Below, in pieces: positions 41,260 through 42,090 of a stretch of 42,090 nucleotides of DNA; position 1 is the first letter of the stretch; every line of letters begins with the position of its first letter. The position numbers were made by a program, and so were the translations under genes. A model generated the notes under the pieces. The model searched no databases. It was not told where the DNA came from and saw only the letters and a program-made list of their open reading frames with translations. Source of the stretch: CAZJFH01 sp964545205 (GTDB taxonomy: Bacteria; Pseudomonadota; Alphaproteobacteria; Rhodospirillales; Magnetospirillaceae); assembly GCA_964545205.1 (NCBI GenBank), contig CAZJFH010000042.1, positions 1-42,090 of the forward strand. Reading direction: 5' to 3'.

Positions 41260-42090
41260 ACGCCAGCGCAGCCTGATCGACTTCACCGCCTCGTCGCTGC
41301 TGCGCCGCCGGGGCAAGAATTTCGGCCTGGTCTTCGTCTACGGGCTGATCGTCTTCGCGCTGGCCTCGGTGATGCTGCTCGGCCACGCCCTGCGCCACGA
41401 GGCGACGGTGGTCCTGGCGCAGAGCCCCGAGATCATCGTCCAGCGCCTGCGCGCCGGCCGCCACGACACCGTCGACGCGGCGCGGCTGGAGACCTTGCGC
41501 GGCGTGCGCGGCATCGCCCGCGCCGAGGGCCGGCTGTGGGGCTACTACTTCGACCCCGGCCTGTCGGCCAACTACACGCTGATGGTGCCGCGCGACCGCG
41601 AGATCGCGCCGGGCACCGCGGTGGTCGGCAGCGCCGTGGCGCGGCTGCGCAAGCTCGATCCCGGCCTGGCGCTGTTCTTCCTGTCCGAACAGGGCAAGCT
41701 GCACAAGTTCACGGTCGCCGAGGTGCTGCCGGACAAGACGGAACTGATGGCCGGCGACCTGATCCTGGTCTCGGAGCAGGACTTCCGCAGCTTCTTCGCC
41801 TTCCAGCCGCACGAATACACCGACCTTGTCGTCGCGGTGCGCAATCCCAACGAGATCGGCACCATCTCGGCCAAGATCACCCGCGCCATGCCCGACGCGC
41901 GGGTGGTCGCCCGCGACGACATCCTGCGCACCTACCAGGCGGTGTTCGATTGGCGCGAGGGCATGATCCTGGTGCTGCTGTCCGGCGCGATCCTGGCCTT
42001 CGTGATCTTCGCCTGGGACAAGGCCTCGGGCCTGACCGCCGAGGAGCGGCGCGAGATCGGCATCCTCAAGGCGATCGGCTGGGAGACCGG
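41243..42090 (+). CDS. FtsX/MacB-type ABC transporter permease (partial, runs off the window)
   Basis: At least 282 residues, 3' end missing. An N-terminal amphipathic part and helix FGLVFVYGLIVFALASV are followed by a large periplasmic domain (about 55-235) and the start of the FtsX core (MILVLLSGAILAFVIF) with the cytoplasmic phrase ERREIGILKAIGW, which in this family contacts the ATPase. MacB/LolC-type permeases are mechanotransducers rather than simple pumps. An ATPase gene is expected just outside the window. Context suggests a role in maturation or insertion of a copper or haem enzyme in the periplasm; this is inference. Confidence 0.85.
   Translation, partial: MKTWIERQRSLIDFTASSLLRRRGKNFGLVFVYGLIVFALASVMLLGHALRHEATVVLAQSPEIIVQRLRAGRHDTVDAARLETLRGVRGIARAEGRLWGYYFDPGLSANYTLMVPRDREIAPGTAVVGSAVARLRKLDPGLALFFLSEQGKLHKFTVAEVLPDKTELMAGDLILVSEQDFRSFFAFQPHEYTDLVVAVRNPNEIGTISAKITRAMPDARVVARDDILRTYQAVFDWREGMILVLLSGAILAFVIFAWDKASGLTAEERREIGILKAIGWET

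Overview
The window is a GC-rich (about 70% by eye) chromosomal segment from an alphaproteobacterium, most likely a Rhodospirillales-like free-living facultative anaerobe. This rests on strong GC third positions, many GTG and TTG starts, an HWE/HisKA_2-type sensor kinase, a TTG-started infA behind a cold-shock gene, a ligase/exonuclease repair pair typical of Proteobacteria, and a PEP-CTERM protein. No rRNA, tRNA, CRISPR array, transposase or phage gene was seen. No gene-free stretch exceeds 300 bases.

Left part (139-8184): a D-lactate dehydrogenase-like flavoprotein, a PEP-CTERM exported protein, the peroxide-reducing pair ahpC-ahpF with a recognisable promoter, a small disordered protein, and a three-gene plus-strand unit (erythromycin-esterase-like protein, alpha/beta hydrolase, phosphoribosyltransferase). 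At 8403-12844 lies an iron-uptake operon: a periplasmic protein resembling the extracytoplasmic domain of FTR1 permeases, a Tat-exported ferric-binding protein, a two-module permease and an ATPase, behind a Fur-box-like palindrome.

Middle (12876-29768): an ATP-dependent DNA ligase translationally coupled to its metallo-beta-lactamase-fold exonuclease; a HIT protein; a response regulator and overlapping sensor kinase whose ATP-binding N box is degenerate; a GNAT-like protein, a TPR-methyltransferase and a LOG-family protein; csp and infA; an ABC exporter; a PcaC-like protein; a cytochrome P460-like/cupredoxin pair; a tiny Cys4 protein; a serine-glyoxylate-type aminotransferase divergent from a D-2-hydroxyglutarate/D-lactate dehydrogenase with Fe-S clusters.

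Right part (29812-42090): a FAD oxidoreductase faces an Alg8-like glycosyltransferase and an Alg44-like PilZ/HlyD protein, a c-di-GMP-controlled polysaccharide synthase pair without the rest of an alginate operon. Then comes a respiratory and metal-handling region: membrane cytochrome b plus octaheme cytochrome c (Otr type), a 34-residue membrane peptide, an FNR-like regulator with three of four cluster cysteines, a 58-residue cysteine-rich membrane protein, a second Crp/Fnr regulator, a Tat-exported NosL-like pair with a SCO protein, and a divergent operon with a 103-residue exported protein and an FtsX-type permease cut by the window end. Five TTGA-N6-TCAA-like boxes lie 61-75 bases before five start codons here, suggesting one FNR-type regulon that joins cytochrome respiration to copper delivery. 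This is the best candidate for an undescribed system in the window.
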